Source: Atlantibacter sp. RC6 (GTDB taxonomy: Bacteria > Pseudomonadota > Gammaproteobacteria > Enterobacterales > Enterobacteriaceae). Taken from it: 64,000 nt of DNA. This document shows positions 16,939 through 27,167 of this stretch, piece after piece (the stretch's first letter is position 1; every line of letters starts with the position of its first letter). The notes beneath the pieces are model-generated. The model worked only from the letters and a program-made list of their open reading frames with translations, was not told the origin of the DNA and did no database searches. The position numbers and the translations under genes are program-made. The stretch is from contig NZ_JACHZE010000001.1 in the NCBI RefSeq assembly GCF_014193285.1, positions 682,001 to 746,000 on the forward strand, given 5' to 3'.

Positions 16939-18150
16939 ATGCCGTTAACCGCACGTCAGGCCCTGCGTCGCCGCACCTGGGCATTGTTTATCTTCTTCTT
17001 TTTACCCGGTTTATTGATGGCCTCATGGGCTACCCGCACCCCTGCTATCCGCGACGGTCTCGCTGTGTCCACCGCCGAAATGGGCGTAGTGCTATTCGGG
17101 TTGTCGATTGGCTCAATGAGCGGCGTGCTTAGCTCCGCCTGGCTGGTAAAACGCTTTGGCACCCGCATCGTGATCCGTAACAGTATGATCCTGGCGATAG
17201 CCGGCATTATGTTGATGAGCGGCGGGCTCGCCATTTCCACTGCTTTTGTATTTGCCAGTGGTCTGGCGCTGTTTGGTGCGGGTCTCGGTTCGTCGGAAGT
17301 GGCGCTGAATATTGAAGGCGCCGTGGTTGAACGCGAAAGCAATAAAACCATTCTGCCGATGATGCACGGCTTCTATAGCCTCGGCACGCTGGCGGGCGCG
17401 GGCGTCGGTATGGCGCTGACCGCAATCAATATCCGCGCCGACGGGCATATTCTGCTGGCCGGGCTGGTCACCGTCGCGCCGATGATTTACGCCATGCGCG
17501 CCATTCCTGACGGCGTGGGCAAAGAGTCAAAGCAGGAAAAACAGGCCAATGCCCAACAGCGGTTGCCGTTTTACAAGGATTTCCAGCTGCTGCTGATTGG
17601 CGTAATCGTGCTGGCGATGGCCTTTGCTGAAGGTTCGGCTAACGACTGGCTGCCGCTATTGATGGTGGATGGTCACGGTTTTAGCGCTACTTCCGGCTCG
17701 ATTATTTATGCCGGCTTTACCCTGGGCATGACCCTGGGCCGCTTTACCGGCGGCTGGTTTATTGACCGCTACAGCCGCGTGGCGGTGGTGCGCGCCAGCG
17801 CCGTGATGGGCGCGCTGGGCATCGCGATTATTGTGTTTGTTGATAACCCCTGGCTGGCGGGCGCGTCGGTGCTACTCTGGGGGCTTGGCGCGTCGCTTGG
17901 CTTCCCGTTGACCATTTCCGCCGCCAGCGATACCGGCCCGGATGCCGCGTCACGCGTCAGCGTGGTGGCCACCACCGGTTATCTGGCCTTCCTGGTGGGG
18001 CCGCCGCTGTTAGGTTTCCTGGGGGAACACTACGGGCTGCGTAGCGCCATGATCGTGGTACTGTCGCTGGTGATTATCGCCGCGCTGGTGGCTCGGGCGG
18101 TGGCGAAACCTGAATCTCATATTGAAAGTTCAACGGAGCAATGCAGATGA
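16939..18150 (+). CDS. ybjJ: MFS transporter YbjJ
   Basis: Inner-membrane MFS protein of 403 residues with about 12 helices. The blocks [52 protein letters not shown] and [16 protein letters not shown] match E. coli YbjJ closely. The natural substrate is not established. The stop overlaps the ybjI start (ATGA, 18147-18150), so the two form an operon. Confidence 0.93.
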   Translation: MPLTARQALRRRTWALFIFFFLPGLLMASWATRTPAIRDGLAVSTAEMGVVLFGLSIGSMSGVLSSAWLVKRFGTRIVIRNSMILAIAGIMLMSGGLAISTAFVFASGLALFGAGLGSSEVALNIEGAVVERESNKTILPMMHGFYSLGTLAGAGVGMALTAINIRADGHILLAGLVTVAPMIYAMRAIPDGVGKESKQEKQANAQQRLPFYKDFQLLLIGVIVLAMAFAEGSANDWLPLLMVDGHGFSATSGSIIYAGFTLGMTLGRFTGGWFIDRYSRVAVVRASAVMGALGIAIIVFVDNPWLAGASVLLWGLGASLGFPLTISAASDTGPDAASRVSVVATTGYLAFLVGPPLLGFLGEHYGLRSAMIVVLSLVIIAALVARAVAKPESHIESSTEQCR

Positions 18151-18959
18151 GCGTGAAACTGATCGCTGTCGACATGGATGGCACCTTTCTGGATGACGTA
18201 AAGCAATACAATCGCCCACGCTTTTTAGCGCAGTACGCCCGGATGAAGGAGCAAGGCATCCGCTTTGCGGTGGCGAGCGGCAACCAGTATTACCAGCTGT
18301 ATTCGTTCTTTCCGGAAATCGCCCAGGAGATCGCCTTTGTTGCCGACAACGGCGCCTGGGTGGTGTGCGAGGGCGAGGACATGTTCAATGGCGAATTCAC
18401 CGTCCAGCAATACAACACCGTCGTGGATCACCTGCTGACCCTGCCGGATGTTGAAGTCATCGCCTCCGGCAAACAGTGGGGCTATATCCTGAAAAGCTAC
18501 GATCCCGCGTTTAAGCTTATGGCGGCGCGCTATTACCACCGCCTGAAAGAGGTGGACAGCTTTACCGGTATCGACGATGTGTTCTTTAAATTCGCGCTCA
18601 ATCTGCCGGACGATATTCTCGCCGAAACCATGATCGCATTAGGTGAATCGCTGGAGGGCATTGTGGTGCCGGTAACCAGCGGGCACGGCTCTATCGATTT
18701 GATTATTCCTGGCCTGCACAAAGCCAACGGCCTGCGAATCGTTCAGAAGCGCTGGGGCATTGAAGACCATGAAGTGGTGACGTTTGGCGACGGCGGCAAT
18801 GATATCGAAATGCTCACCCAGGCAGGATATGGCTTTGCGATGCAAAACGCGCCGGAGAATATTCGCGCCCTCGCCCGCTATCAGGCCGGGCATAATAACC
18901 ATCAGGCGGTGCTGGATGTGATTGATAAGGTGCTGGATCGCGACGCGCCCTTTAATTAA
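18147..18959 (+). CDS. ybjI: HAD-superfamily (Cof-type) sugar/flavin phosphatase YbjI
   Basis: Cytoplasmic HAD phosphatase of 270 residues; the E. coli protein acts on FMN and on the riboflavin precursor phosphate. Motif I is VDMDGTF (catalytic Asp near residues 8 and 10), motif II VASGN, and motif [12 protein letters not shown]. The ATG at 18147 overlaps the ybjJ stop; an ATG at 18141 would add only two residues. Confidence 0.93.
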   Translation: MSVKLIAVDMDGTFLDDVKQYNRPRFLAQYARMKEQGIRFAVASGNQYYQLYSFFPEIAQEIAFVADNGAWVVCEGEDMFNGEFTVQQYNTVVDHLLTLPDVEVIASGKQWGYILKSYDPAFKLMAARYYHRLKEVDSFTGIDDVFFKFALNLPDDILAETMIALGESLEGIVVPVTSGHGSIDLIIPGLHKANGLRIVQKRWGIEDHEVVTFGDGGNDIEMLTQAGYGFAMQNAPENIRALARYQAGHNNHQAVLDVIDKVLDRDAPFN

Positions 18960-18964
18960 CCGTT

Positions 18965-18989
18965 CGCCCTCAACAGAGGGCGATTTTTT
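18965..18989. terminator. Terminator between ybjI and mdfA
   Basis: CGCCCTC / GAGGGCG with an AACA tetraloop, followed by ATTTTTT, 5 nt after the ybjI stop. The mdfA stop codon lies at its right edge. Confidence 0.9.
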
Positions 18990-20223
18990 ACTGCGGCTGT
19001 AACCCGCTGCCGACCGTTTTATCCTTCAGAAACACCACCATCAGCCCCAGCCACAATAGCCCGTTAGCGAGGTTAAACAGGCTGAACAGGCCGTTACCGC
19101 CCAGCAGCCACGCGTGTTTGCTGAGCTCAATACCGACAGTGAAGATCAGCATTTGCAGCATCCCCATGGCGGCGGAGACCGTGCCTTTACTCATGTCGCT
19201 GGCGAACAGCGTCAGGCGCACCAGCCCGGCGTTGGCAAGGCCAATCCCAAACGCGTAAATGCTCAACCCGGCGGTCATCCATAAATAAGCGTGGGACGAA
19301 ACGACCGTCGCCAGCGCAGCCACCGCCAGGCCAATCATAATCGGCCAGCCGCCCATAATAATCAGCGCGCGCACGGTGCGGCGCGAGGTTAAGCGCGCCA
19401 GCACCAGGTTGCCGATAATCAGCGCGCCGAAAATGGGCACCTGTAACAGCCCATACTCGTAGGTGCTGAGCTTTTCACCGCTGATGATCAACACCGGCGA
19501 CTGGGCAATCCAGGCCAGTAGCGGCAGGCTGACAAAGCCAATCGACAGCGCGCCCGCCACAAAACGCACGTTTTTCATCACTTCACGGTAATCGCGCCCA
19601 AGCTCCTTGATCGACAGTTTGTCGCCAAGGCGGGTGGCGGTTTCCGGCATCGCGCGCCACAGCCCTAAAAAGGCGATCGCCGCCAGGACCGCGAACAGCA
19701 CAAACATGAGTTCCCAGGGTGCGACGTGGATCCAGGCCGCGCCCACCAACGGGCCAAGCAGCGGCGCGATCAGCGCCACATTCGCCATCAGCGCGGTGAT
19801 TTTGATGCACACCGCCTCTTCGAACGACTCCTGGATCGCCGCATACCCCACAGCGCCAATAAAGCACAGGCTGATCCCCTGGAGAAACCGCAGAACAGTG
19901 AATTGTTCGATATTTTGCGCCAGCAGCGTCGCCAGGCAGGTAACAATAAACCACACCACGCCCCACAGCATTACCGGGCGGCGGCCCACGCGGTCAGAGA
20001 GTGGCCCCAGCAACCACTGCAAAAACATCCCGCCCGCCAGATAGGCGGTCATGGACGTCGGCACCCACTCCACGCCCGCCTGATACTGCGCGACTACCGT
20101 CAGCATGCCGGGTTGGATCATATCGTTGCCGATATAAGTCGAGAATTCATAAAGCACCAGACAGAGCGGGAACAGCAGCGCCTGCCGCCCCAACCGTTTG
20201 GCTGAAGAAGTTGTTGTTTGCAT
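18988..20223 (-). CDS. mdfA: Multidrug efflux MFS transporter MdfA
   Basis: Proton/drug antiporter of 411 residues with 12 helices; E. coli MdfA exports cationic and neutral drugs including chloramphenicol. Residues essential in E. coli are conserved at the same numbers: Glu26 and Asp34 in [10 protein letters not shown] and Arg112 in LRFLQG. Motif A is seen as [11 protein letters not shown]. Transcribed on its own, convergent with ybjI and divergent from ybjG. Confidence 0.96.
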   Translation of the reverse strand: MQTTTSSAKRLGRQALLFPLCLVLYEFSTYIGNDMIQPGMLTVVAQYQAGVEWVPTSMTAYLAGGMFLQWLLGPLSDRVGRRPVMLWGVVWFIVTCLATLLAQNIEQFTVLRFLQGISLCFIGAVGYAAIQESFEEAVCIKITALMANVALIAPLLGPLVGAAWIHVAPWELMFVLFAVLAAIAFLGLWRAMPETATRLGDKLSIKELGRDYREVMKNVRFVAGALSIGFVSLPLLAWIAQSPVLIISGEKLSTYEYGLLQVPIFGALIIGNLVLARLTSRRTVRALIIMGGWPIMIGLAVAALATVVSSHAYLWMTAGLSIYAFGIGLANAGLVRLTLFASDMSKGTVSAAMGMLQMLIFTVGIELSKHAWLLGGNGLFSLFNLANGLLWLGLMVVFLKDKTVGSGLQPQ

Positions 20224-20503
20224 GCGTGAAAGTCATCCATTAAAAATCGCGCAGAGTGTAATGAAACGGCGGCGATACAGATAGTGAATTGTGCGCGAAG
20301 GGACCGGAAAACGCACGTTTTCGCGTGGCGTTAAGGTTTTATTCAGGATCGGCGGTTTTAAATCAGGTGCAAGGTTATCCATTGTTACACAACATACCGA
20401 TAACTAAGACTATGCCCCTTTACCGGCCAGCGCTGCGCTTTTATGTTTATCCCCTTTCGCGCCGCACCCTGGCGACAATCGCGGGACCGTTAAGGACTGG
20501 ATT

Positions 20504-21112
20504 ATGATGGAAACCCTGAACCTGTCACTGTTTAACCTGATCAACGCCACCCCGGCGTCCCCCGCCTGGCTGATTCAGGCCGCGATTTTTATCGCCAAAG
20601 ATTTCATTCATATCGTGCCGGTGTTGATTGTGGCGCTCTGGCTGTGGGGGCCGCGCCATCAGGTCGACTACCAGCGCCATCTGGTGATCCGCACCGCCAT
20701 CGCCCTCGCCGTCAGCATGTCGGTCTCCTGGCTGCTGGGGCAGGCTTTTCCCCATGAACGCCCGTTCGCCGAGGGGATTGGCTATAACTTCCTGCATCAC
20801 GCTCCGGACTCTTCATGGCCCAGCGATCACGGCACGGTGATTTTTACCTTCGCGCTGGCGTTTTTGTTCTGGCATCGCCTGTGGTCAGGCGCGGCGCTAT
20901 TTATCATTGCCTGCGCCGTGGCGTGGTCGCGGATTTACCTTGGGATACACTGGCCGCTGGATATGCTCGGCGGCCTGCTGGTCGGCCTGCTGGCTTGCCT
21001 TACGACCCAGATTGTCTGGAGCCTGTGCGGCGCTGCGTTGTACCGGTTTTTGTGCCGTGTTTATCGATTCTGCTTCGCGTTGCCCATTCGTAAAGGTTGG
21101 GTGCGTGACTAA
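20504..21112 (+). CDS. ybjG: Undecaprenyl-diphosphate phosphatase YbjG (PAP2 family)
   Basis: Membrane phosphatase of 202 residues that recycles undecaprenyl pyrophosphate for cell-wall synthesis. The three PAP2 motifs are visible: HERP (motif 1 end), PSDHGT (motif 2) and SRIYLGIHWPLD (motif 3, catalytic His). Of two adjacent ATGs the first (20504) aligns with the E. coli start. The 280-bp gap to mdfA contains a GAAAACG / CGTTTTC inverted repeat at about 20309-20324; no PhoP box could be assigned with confidence. Confidence 0.95.
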   Translation: MMETLNLSLFNLINATPASPAWLIQAAIFIAKDFIHIVPVLIVALWLWGPRHQVDYQRHLVIRTAIALAVSMSVSWLLGQAFPHERPFAEGIGYNFLHHAPDSSWPSDHGTVIFTFALAFLFWHRLWSGAALFIIACAVAWSRIYLGIHWPLDMLGGLLVGLLACLTTQIVWSLCGAALYRFLCRVYRFCFALPIRKGWVRD

Positions 21113-21193
21113 CGCGCCATCGACGCGTAAAATTGCCCGCTGGCGGTGAAGGCCGTGGCCCACAGACAGGGTAAACACAACAGCAGAGGTGAT

Positions 21194-21958
21194 ATGGAAA
21201 CACGGCGTGGCGATCGAATCGGGCAGCTGTTGCAGGCGTTAAAGCGCAGCGACAAACTCCATCTCAAAGAAGCGGCGGCGCTGCTGGGCGTCTCGGAAAT
21301 GACTATTCGCCGGGACCTGAGCGGCAATAACGCGCCGGTGGTGCTGTTGGGCGGCTATATCGTACTGGAACCGCGCAGCTCCGCCGTGAGCCATTATCTG
21401 CTAAGCGATCAGAAAACCCGGCTGGTGGAAGAAAAGCGTAAGGCCGCCCGTCACGCCGCGGAACTGGTCCGCCCGCACCATACGCTGTTTTTCGACTGTG
21501 GCACCACCACGCCGTGGATTATCGACGCGCTGGATGATGATCTGCCCTTCACCGGCGTCTGTTATTCCCTGAATACTTTCCTGGCGTTACAGGAAAAACC
21601 GCTGTGCCGGGTGATCCTGTGCGGCGGCGAGTTCCACGCCAGCAACGCTATTTTCAAGCCGCTGAATTTCCAGGAAACCCTGCGTAATTTGTGCCCGGAT
21701 ATCGCTTTCTTTTCGGCGGCGGGCATCCACATTCGCCACGGGGCGACCTGTTTCAATCTGGATGAGCTGCCGGTGAAACACTGGGCGCTGGAGATGGCCC
21801 AACGGCATGTGCTGGTGGCGGATGCCAGTAAATTCGGAAAAGTGCGCTCGGCCTGCATGGGCCCGCTGACAGCGTTCGATACGCTGATCACCGACAGCCG
21901 CCCGGATGACGAGTTTGTGCGTTACGCGCAGGAAAAAGACATTACGCTGGTGTGGTAA
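21194..21958 (+). CDS. deoR: Deoxyribose operon repressor DeoR
   Basis: Repressor of the deo nucleoside catabolism genes that responds to deoxyribose-5-phosphate, 254 residues. An N-terminal DeoR-type HTH (LHLKEAAALLGVSEMTIRRDL, roughly residues 22-42) is followed by the sugar-phosphate sensor domain with DCGTTTPWI and NIFK-like blocks. I chose the ATG at 21194 (METRRGDRIGQLLQ) over 21146 on family alignment; GAGGTGAT lies just ahead. Confidence 0.96.
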   Translation: METRRGDRIGQLLQALKRSDKLHLKEAAALLGVSEMTIRRDLSGNNAPVVLLGGYIVLEPRSSAVSHYLLSDQKTRLVEEKRKAARHAAELVRPHHTLFFDCGTTTPWIIDALDDDLPFTGVCYSLNTFLALQEKPLCRVILCGGEFHASNAIFKPLNFQETLRNLCPDIAFFSAAGIHIRHGATCFNLDELPVKHWALEMAQRHVLVADASKFGKVRSACMGPLTAFDTLITDSRPDDEFVRYAQEKDITLVW

Positions 21959-21966
21959 TAAGAAGG

Positions 21967-21990
21967 GCTTCCCGCCGCTAAGCGGGAAGC
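21967..21990. terminator. Hairpin between deoR and dacC
   Basis: GCTTCCCGC / GCGGGAAGC, a perfect 9-bp stem with a 6-nt loop, between the converging stops of deoR and dacC. T tracts are short on both sides. Confidence 0.65.
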
Positions 21991-21999
21991 GTTCAAAGA

Positions 22000-23211
22000 T
22001 TAAAACCAGCCGCCAAACCACTGGTGGAATTTCATCAGCACGAAATCCCACATCCGGCTAAAGAAACCGCCCTCTTCCACCGCTTCCATCACAATCAGCG
22101 GACGCTGTTCAATCGATTTGCCGTTGAGCTGGAAATCAATATTGCCGACGACCTGGCCTTTTTTCAGCGGCGCAGTGAGCTGCGGCTCGGTCAGCGTATA
22201 CGTGGCCTTGAGATTTTTAAGCTGGCCTTTCGGGATGGTCACTGACCCCGCTTCCCCCGCGCCCAGCTTCACCTCGGATTTATCGCCAAACCAGACGCGC
22301 TGGTTAACAAAGGTGGCGTTTGGCTTAATCGGCGTCACGGTTTCAAAGAAGCGGAAGCCCCAGGTCAGCAGTTTTTCCGATTCGCGAAAGCGCACGCCGT
22401 CGGTTTTCGCCCCCAGCACCACGGAAATTAACCGCATATCGCCCTGCGTCGCAGAGGCCACCAGGTTATATCCGGCCCCGGCGGTGGTGCCGGTTTTCAT
22501 ACCGTCGACGTTCATGGTGGTGCTCCACAGCAGCCGGTTGCGGTTCGGCTGGCGGATCTTATTGAAAGTGAACTCTTTCTCTTTGTGGATCGCGTACTCT
22601 TCCGGCACATCGTGGATCAGCGCCTTGCCCAGCAGCGCCATATCCCGCGCGGTACTGAACTGGCCCGGCGCATCCAGGCCGTGCACCGTTTTGAAGGTGG
22701 TATTAGTCAGGCCGAGTTTGGCGGCATAGCTGTTCATCAGGCTGACGAATGAATCCTGGCTACCGGCCACATAGTCGGCGATCGCGATGCTGGCGTCGTT
22801 ACCCGACTGGATAATCACGCCTTTGTTGAGATCCGCCACCGAGACCTGATCCCCCGGTTTCAGGAACATCAGCGAGGAGCCGCGCAGCGCCGGGTTACCC
22901 GTCGCCCAGGCGTCTTTGCCCACGGTGACCATATCGTTAAGATGAATTTTTTGCGCCTTCAGCGCCTGGCCCACCACGTAGCTGGTCATTAGCTTGGTGA
23001 GGCTGGCCGGGTCGAGCTTTTCATCGGCGTTGCCTTCAGCGAGCACTTTACCGCTGGCGTAATCCATCAGGATCCAGGCCCTGGCTTCCACCGGCGGCGC
23101 ATCGGGTGTTTGAACCTGTTCCGCGGCATAAGCTGCCGTGGTAGAAATCAATAACAGTGCAGAGCCTGCGGCCCATACACGCAGAGTTGTCAGTCGCGTT
23201 TTCTGGTTCAT
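22000..23211 (-). CDS. dacC: D-alanyl-D-alanine carboxypeptidase DacC (PBP6)
   Basis: Periplasmic, membrane-anchored DD-carboxypeptidase that trims the peptidoglycan pentapeptide, 403 residues. The penicillin-binding motifs are SLTK (Ser70, Lys73), SGN (136-138) and KTG (239-241). A signal peptide of about 29 residues precedes mature AEQVQ, and the C-terminus ([16 protein letters not shown]) is the amphipathic anchor. The ATG at 23211 was chosen, but a GTG at 23220 has the better Shine-Dalgarno (AAGGA 7 nt ahead) and would add three residues. Confidence 0.96.
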   Translation of the reverse strand: MNQKTRLTTLRVWAAGSALLLISTTAAYAAEQVQTPDAPPVEARAWILMDYASGKVLAEGNADEKLDPASLTKLMTSYVVGQALKAQKIHLNDMVTVGKDAWATGNPALRGSSLMFLKPGDQVSVADLNKGVIIQSGNDASIAIADYVAGSQDSFVSLMNSYAAKLGLTNTTFKTVHGLDAPGQFSTARDMALLGKALIHDVPEEYAIHKEKEFTFNKIRQPNRNRLLWSTTMNVDGMKTGTTAGAGYNLVASATQGDMRLISVVLGAKTDGVRFRESEKLLTWGFRFFETVTPIKPNATFVNQRVWFGDKSEVKLGAGEAGSVTIPKGQLKNLKATYTLTEPQLTAPLKKGQVVGNIDFQLNGKSIEQRPLIVMEAVEEGGFFSRMWDFVLMKFHQWFGGWF

Positions 23212-23470
23212 AGGTACCACCCGAGTATCCTTTCAACAAAACAAGTTAAATCAAATGCATCGCAATGAGCGCTGAGTGTCCCGCACTCATCCGCGTAAAG
23301 AAACACTATGTTGGTAAAGTTTTTAAAGTTTATGCGAATTCAGGCGTTGCCGCCGCCGCGTCAGTGTTTTTTTTAGCTCGCGTTGAAGATTTGTTAGGGT
23401 GGTTTCACGCCGCAGGCGAACGTGGCAGAGTATGATGCTGACACTTTATTGCGCATCTAAGGAGCGAACC

Positions 23471-24097
23471 ATGATTACCGTTTGGGGCAGAGAGAATTCC
23501 ACGAATGTCAAAAAAGTCAGGTGGTGTCTGGAAGAGCTTGAACTGCCGTATCACGCCATTCCCGCGGGTGGCAAGTTTGGTCTCAACAACGAGCCGGAAT
23601 ATCTGGCGATGAACCCCAACGGGCTGATCCCCTGCCTGCGTGACGATGAAACCGGTATTACCCTGTGGGAGTCCAATACTATTGTGCGTTATTTAGCCGC
23701 GCAGTACGGGCAAAATCGTATCTGGTTTGATTCGCCCACGGTGCGCGCCCAGGGTGAAAAGTGGATGGACTGGGCGGCGTCAACCTTACCGCCCGCGCAC
23801 CGCGTGGTGCTGTTCGGCCTGGTGAGAACGCCGCCGGAGCAGCGCAATATGGCGCAAATCAACGAGGGCATCGCCCAGTGCGATAAGCTGCTGGGCATGC
23901 TGGACGCCGAGTTGGGCCGTATGCCGTGGCTGTCGGGGGAGCAGTTCGGACCCGGGGATATCGCCGTTGCGCCCTATGTCTACAATCTGTGGAATATCGA
24001 TATTGAGCTGACGCCGCGCCCCCATTTGCAGCGCTGGTATCAGCAGCTCAGCGAGCGCCCGGCGTTCCGTCATACCGTGATGATCCCGGTAAGCTGA
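23471..24097 (+). CDS. gstB: Glutathione S-transferase GstB
   Basis: Cytoplasmic glutathione transferase of 208 residues. The thioredoxin-fold N-terminal half contains [18 protein letters not shown], with NPNGLIPCL (cis-Pro) and the glutathione-binding [10 protein letters not shown]; the C-terminal half is helical. The ATG at 23471 with upstream AAGGAGCG was preferred over 23399. Its stop is immediately followed, without a spare base, by the stop codon of the convergent yliI. Confidence 0.95.
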   Translation: MITVWGRENSTNVKKVRWCLEELELPYHAIPAGGKFGLNNEPEYLAMNPNGLIPCLRDDETGITLWESNTIVRYLAAQYGQNRIWFDSPTVRAQGEKWMDWAASTLPPAHRVVLFGLVRTPPEQRNMAQINEGIAQCDKLLGMLDAELGRMPWLSGEQFGPGDIAVAPYVYNLWNIDIELTPRPHLQRWYQQLSERPAFRHTVMIPVS

Positions 24098-25207
24098 TTA
24101 GCGTTTCGGCGACACTTTCAATAGCTGGCCGTCGGATTCGTCGGTCAGCACATACAGATAGCCGTCCGGCCCGACGCGCACATCGCGGATCCGCTGTTTG
24201 CGTGAATCCAACAAACGCCCGTCCTCTTTAACGCTGTTACCGTTGACGGTCATTTCGATCAGGTTTTTATCTTTCAGCGCCCCGATAAACAGTTTGTTTT
24301 TCCACTGCGGGAAGGTGTCAGCGTTATAGAACGCCATACCGCTGAGCGCCGGAGAGTGCTCCCACCAGAAAATCGGCTGCTCGGTGCCTGCTACTTTGCC
24401 GCCTTTGGCTTCCGGGATCTTTAACCCGCTGTAGTTGATGCCCCAGGTGGCGAGCGGCCAGCCATAGTTTTTGCCACGCTCGGGAATATTAATCTCATCG
24501 CCGCCGCGCGGGCCGTGTTCGTTAAGCCACAGCGCGTTGCTCCACGGGTTCATCGCCAGCCCCTGTGGGTTGCGGATGCCGTAAGCCCAGATTTCCGGTT
24601 TCGCGCCAGGCTGATTCACAAATGGGTTATCGTCCGGCACCTTGCCCTGATCGGTCAGGCGGATCAGTTTGCCCTGATGCTTATCCAGATCCTGCGCGGT
24701 GGGTCGCTGGTTGTTCTCACCTAACGCAATAAACAGATAGCCTTTGCCGTCAAACACCATGCGCCCGCCGAAGTGATTGCCGGTAGAGAGCTTTGGATGC
24801 TGGCGGAACACCACGGTGAAATTTTCCAGCCGTTTCAGGTCATCGCTCAGGCGGCCATAACCCACGGCAGTGCCCGCTTTACCGTCGCTGCCCGCTTCGG
24901 AATAGCTCAGCCATACCCGGCGGCTTTGGGCAAAATCCGGCGCCAGCACCACGTCCAGCAGCCCGCCCTGCCCTTCGGCCCAGACATCCGGCACGCCGAC
25001 AATCGGATCGGAGAGCCCTTCTCCCGGCTGCCAGCGTTTAAGCTGACCGTCGCGCAGCGTGATCAGCATGCCCTGATTATCCGGCAAAAACGCCAGTGAC
25101 CAGGGATGGTCGAGTTTGCTTTGCAGGACCTCAACATTGACGTCCTGCGCCTGCACGGAAACGCTAACGAATAACAGGGCGGCAAGAACAGACGCGCGCG
25201 GTTTCAT
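24098..25207 (-). CDS. yliI: Soluble aldose sugar dehydrogenase YliI (PQQ-type)
   Basis: Periplasmic PQQ-dependent aldose dehydrogenase of 369 residues, six-bladed beta-propeller (sGDH family). A signal peptide of about 20 residues ends at VQA before QDVNVEV. Family blocks are HPWSLAFLPD, NHFGGRMVFDGKGYLF, IRNPQGLAMNPWSNALWLNEHGPRGGDEIN and GPDGYLYVLTDE. Whether PQQ is made by this organism cannot be told from the window. Confidence 0.93.
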   Translation of the reverse strand: MKPRASVLAALLFVSVSVQAQDVNVEVLQSKLDHPWSLAFLPDNQGMLITLRDGQLKRWQPGEGLSDPIVGVPDVWAEGQGGLLDVVLAPDFAQSRRVWLSYSEAGSDGKAGTAVGYGRLSDDLKRLENFTVVFRQHPKLSTGNHFGGRMVFDGKGYLFIALGENNQRPTAQDLDKHQGKLIRLTDQGKVPDDNPFVNQPGAKPEIWAYGIRNPQGLAMNPWSNALWLNEHGPRGGDEINIPERGKNYGWPLATWGINYSGLKIPEAKGGKVAGTEQPIFWWEHSPALSGMAFYNADTFPQWKNKLFIGALKDKNLIEMTVNGNSVKEDGRLLDSRKQRIRDVRVGPDGYLYVLTDESDGQLLKVSPKR

Positions 25208-25308
25208 GGCTCTCTCCTCAGTTTTCGATAAGGTTAGCCAGCGTGCCGGCGGATGACGGGAATTTTACAAAACCTTTAACAAATCGGGGGAGCTGCGCTC
25301 CCCCGGGT

Positions 25309-25692
25309 TCAGGCCTCTGCGGGAGCCTGATGGTGGGTGAGTTGACGAATGCTCAGGTTCAATGTGGTGATGGCGCGCTCCAGCTTATCGGCATCCACCG
25401 AAATATAGAGCGGGCAATCATGGCTGCCGGTCATTAAACACACCGCCGCGCTGGAAATCGCATCCAGCCCGCGGTGTAATGCCGCCAGCTCATCTTCGCG
25501 CAGCGCCAGTTTCAAACGCGGGTACTTGTCCCGCCAGAAGGCGCATAAATCAAACAAACTATCGCGCAGATGATTGCTCTCAGCCACCGACATATATCCC
25601 TTCGCTCTTCTCAACTTCAGGTACGCAGAAAGTGCATTTCTGGCCACGATCAGTTTCTGGTAAAGATCGTGTTTGAGTCTGGCAACGGACAT
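25309..25692 (-). CDS. bssR: Biofilm regulator BssR
   Basis: Small protein of 127 residues matching E. coli BssR (YliH), which affects biofilm formation and indole/AI-2 related expression; no DNA-binding domain is evident. The strongest blocks are YLKLRRAKGYMSVAESNHLRD and AAVCLMTGSHDCPLYISVDADKLE. The ATG at 25692 has GGAGG 8 nt ahead; an in-frame start at 25716 is less likely. Confidence 0.88.
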   Translation of the reverse strand: MSVARLKHDLYQKLIVARNALSAYLKLRRAKGYMSVAESNHLRDSLFDLCAFWRDKYPRLKLALREDELAALHRGLDAISSAAVCLMTGSHDCPLYISVDADKLERAITTLNLSIRQLTHHQAPAEA

Positions 25693-25881
25693 AACGGTAT
25701 CCTCCCTGTGCGACATCTAACATGCACAGACAGAGTATGGCTAATTTTTAAGCGATCACATGTTTTAAATCAAATTTCCATCACACATTAACATTATTTA
25801 CATTGACACAACGTCAGCGTCACGCGGCGGTTCTCTGCTATGGTTAAAAAACCCTTCGGCAACGTATTTTCTTAGGCCGCT

Positions 25882-26799
25882 ATGTCGATCCACTCCGTTT
25901 CAGACAAAATTTGCGCCCTGACCAAAATCGATCTCAATCTGCTGACGCTGTTCAGTTTGATCTACAGCGTGGGCAGCATCAGCAAAGTCGCCGATATGCT
26001 GGATATTTCTCCCTCCGCCGTCAGCCAGTCATTACGTAAATTGCGCGAACTGATGGGCGATAATCTGTTTGTGCGCAGCGGGAATATTTTGCTGCCCACC
26101 GTTTACGCCGACGAGCTGTATGACAATATTGTTCCGGTGCTCGATGGCCTGGCGAATTTATTGCCGCTTGCTACGCTGGTGAAAAAGAAGCGGCTGACGC
26201 TGTATACCGAGTCGTTTATTTCGCCGCTGATCATTCCCGACCTCACCGAAAAGATCCTCGCCAGCGACGCGGATATCAGCCTGCTGCACCGCACCAGCGA
26301 TCTGAACGAGCATAAAATTATCGAACTGTTGAATATGCGCCAGGCGGATGTGGTGTTTTCTACCTTCTCGGTAGAAAACAGCCATATTCAGTGCCAGAAA
26401 ATTAGCGATATGAAACTGGTGCTGATCGCGTCGCAGGCGAACGAACGGTACGGCGACACCATCAGTGAGGAGATGTTCAGAGAAGCCAGCCTGGTGGGCT
26501 ATAACACCAAAAATGAAAAGATAATCTACCACCGCAGTATTGTGGATAAGAAATTCCGCGCCAGCGAGCGCTGCCTGCTCACCACCTCGTTTTCATCCAT
26601 TATGCTGATCGTCTCTAAGACCCGCTGTCTGGGCATTCTCCCGGAAAAGGTGTTTGCGACATACGGGCCAATGTATCAGCTCAGAAAAGTCTCCACGCCT
26701 TTCCCGCTGCCGCAATTCAGCATCTTTTCCTCTTCCAGAAAGGAAATTAATCAGGCGCTGTTTTCGCTGCTGATCGATTTACTGCATCCCTCACCCTGA
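25882..26799 (+). CDS. LysR-type transcriptional regulator
   Basis: Regulator of 305 residues. The winged HTH lies at about residues 18-75 (LNLLTLFSLIYSVGSISKVADM then SPSAVSQSLRKLRELMGDNLFVR), the usual LysR arrangement, followed by a periplasmic-binding-like effector domain. The style of the N-terminus recalls the LeuO/YbeF/NodD-like branch. No K-12 counterpart sits at this position between bssR and rimO, so it is an accessory gene. A typical LysR target gene in divergent orientation would be bssR, 189 bp away; this is only a suggestion. The start lacks a strong Shine-Dalgarno. Confidence 0.85.
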   Translation: MSIHSVSDKICALTKIDLNLLTLFSLIYSVGSISKVADMLDISPSAVSQSLRKLRELMGDNLFVRSGNILLPTVYADELYDNIVPVLDGLANLLPLATLVKKKRLTLYTESFISPLIIPDLTEKILASDADISLLHRTSDLNEHKIIELLNMRQADVVFSTFSVENSHIQCQKISDMKLVLIASQANERYGDTISEEMFREASLVGYNTKNEKIIYHRSIVDKKFRASERCLLTTSFSSIMLIVSKTRCLGILPEKVFATYGPMYQLRKVSTPFPLPQFSIFSSSRKEINQALFSLLIDLLHPSP

Positions 26800-26813
26800 A
26801 TACCGGGTGAGGG
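26788..26813. terminator. Hairpin at the end of the LysR gene
   Basis: CCCTCACCC / GGGTGAGGG (26788-26796 with 26805-26813) overlaps the last codons of the LysR gene and sits between it and the convergent small ORF. T tracts are absent. Confidence 0.55.
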
Positions 26814-26823
26814 AAACACCGGG

Positions 26824-27006
26824 TTACAGCATGCGGTATTTTCTCGCGGCGCGCCGGGTGACGCGGTCTTTAGCGATCAGTTTCAGCTCAGACATAATTC
26901 TCGGGCGGGATAACCCGGTGGCCATAGAAATGCTGAGCAGATCGACGCCGTGTGAGTGAAGGGTTTTTGCCATGGCTAATTTGGACTGCAAATAAATATC
27001 TTTCAT
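26824..27006 (-). CDS. Hypothetical 60-residue basic protein
   Basis: I do not recognise this gene. The ATG at 27006 (MKDIYLQSK) is preceded by GAGG at 9 nt, which supports translation; a longer frame reaches 27042. The product is basic, ends RRAARKYRML, and residues about 22-46 (VDLLSISMATGLSRPRIMSE) read like a helix-turn-helix, so a small DNA-binding role is possible. It is convergent with the LysR gene and divergent from rimO. No K-12 gene occupies this place. Confidence 0.6.
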   Translation of the reverse strand: MKDIYLQSKLAMAKTLHSHGVDLLSISMATGLSRPRIMSELKLIAKDRVTRRAARKYRML

Positions 27007-27167
27007 TGGTGGATACCTCAGGTTGGTTGCGACTGGCCACAAGGTACCCTGAACGTTACTGCTTCCCCATTAGTGAAGCCTAAAGCCGGAATAAGTATTA
27101 CTAACGGGCAGAAAAACCCGTACAATCCTTGCCCTGACCATTCGATAACTGACTATTTTTTGACCTT

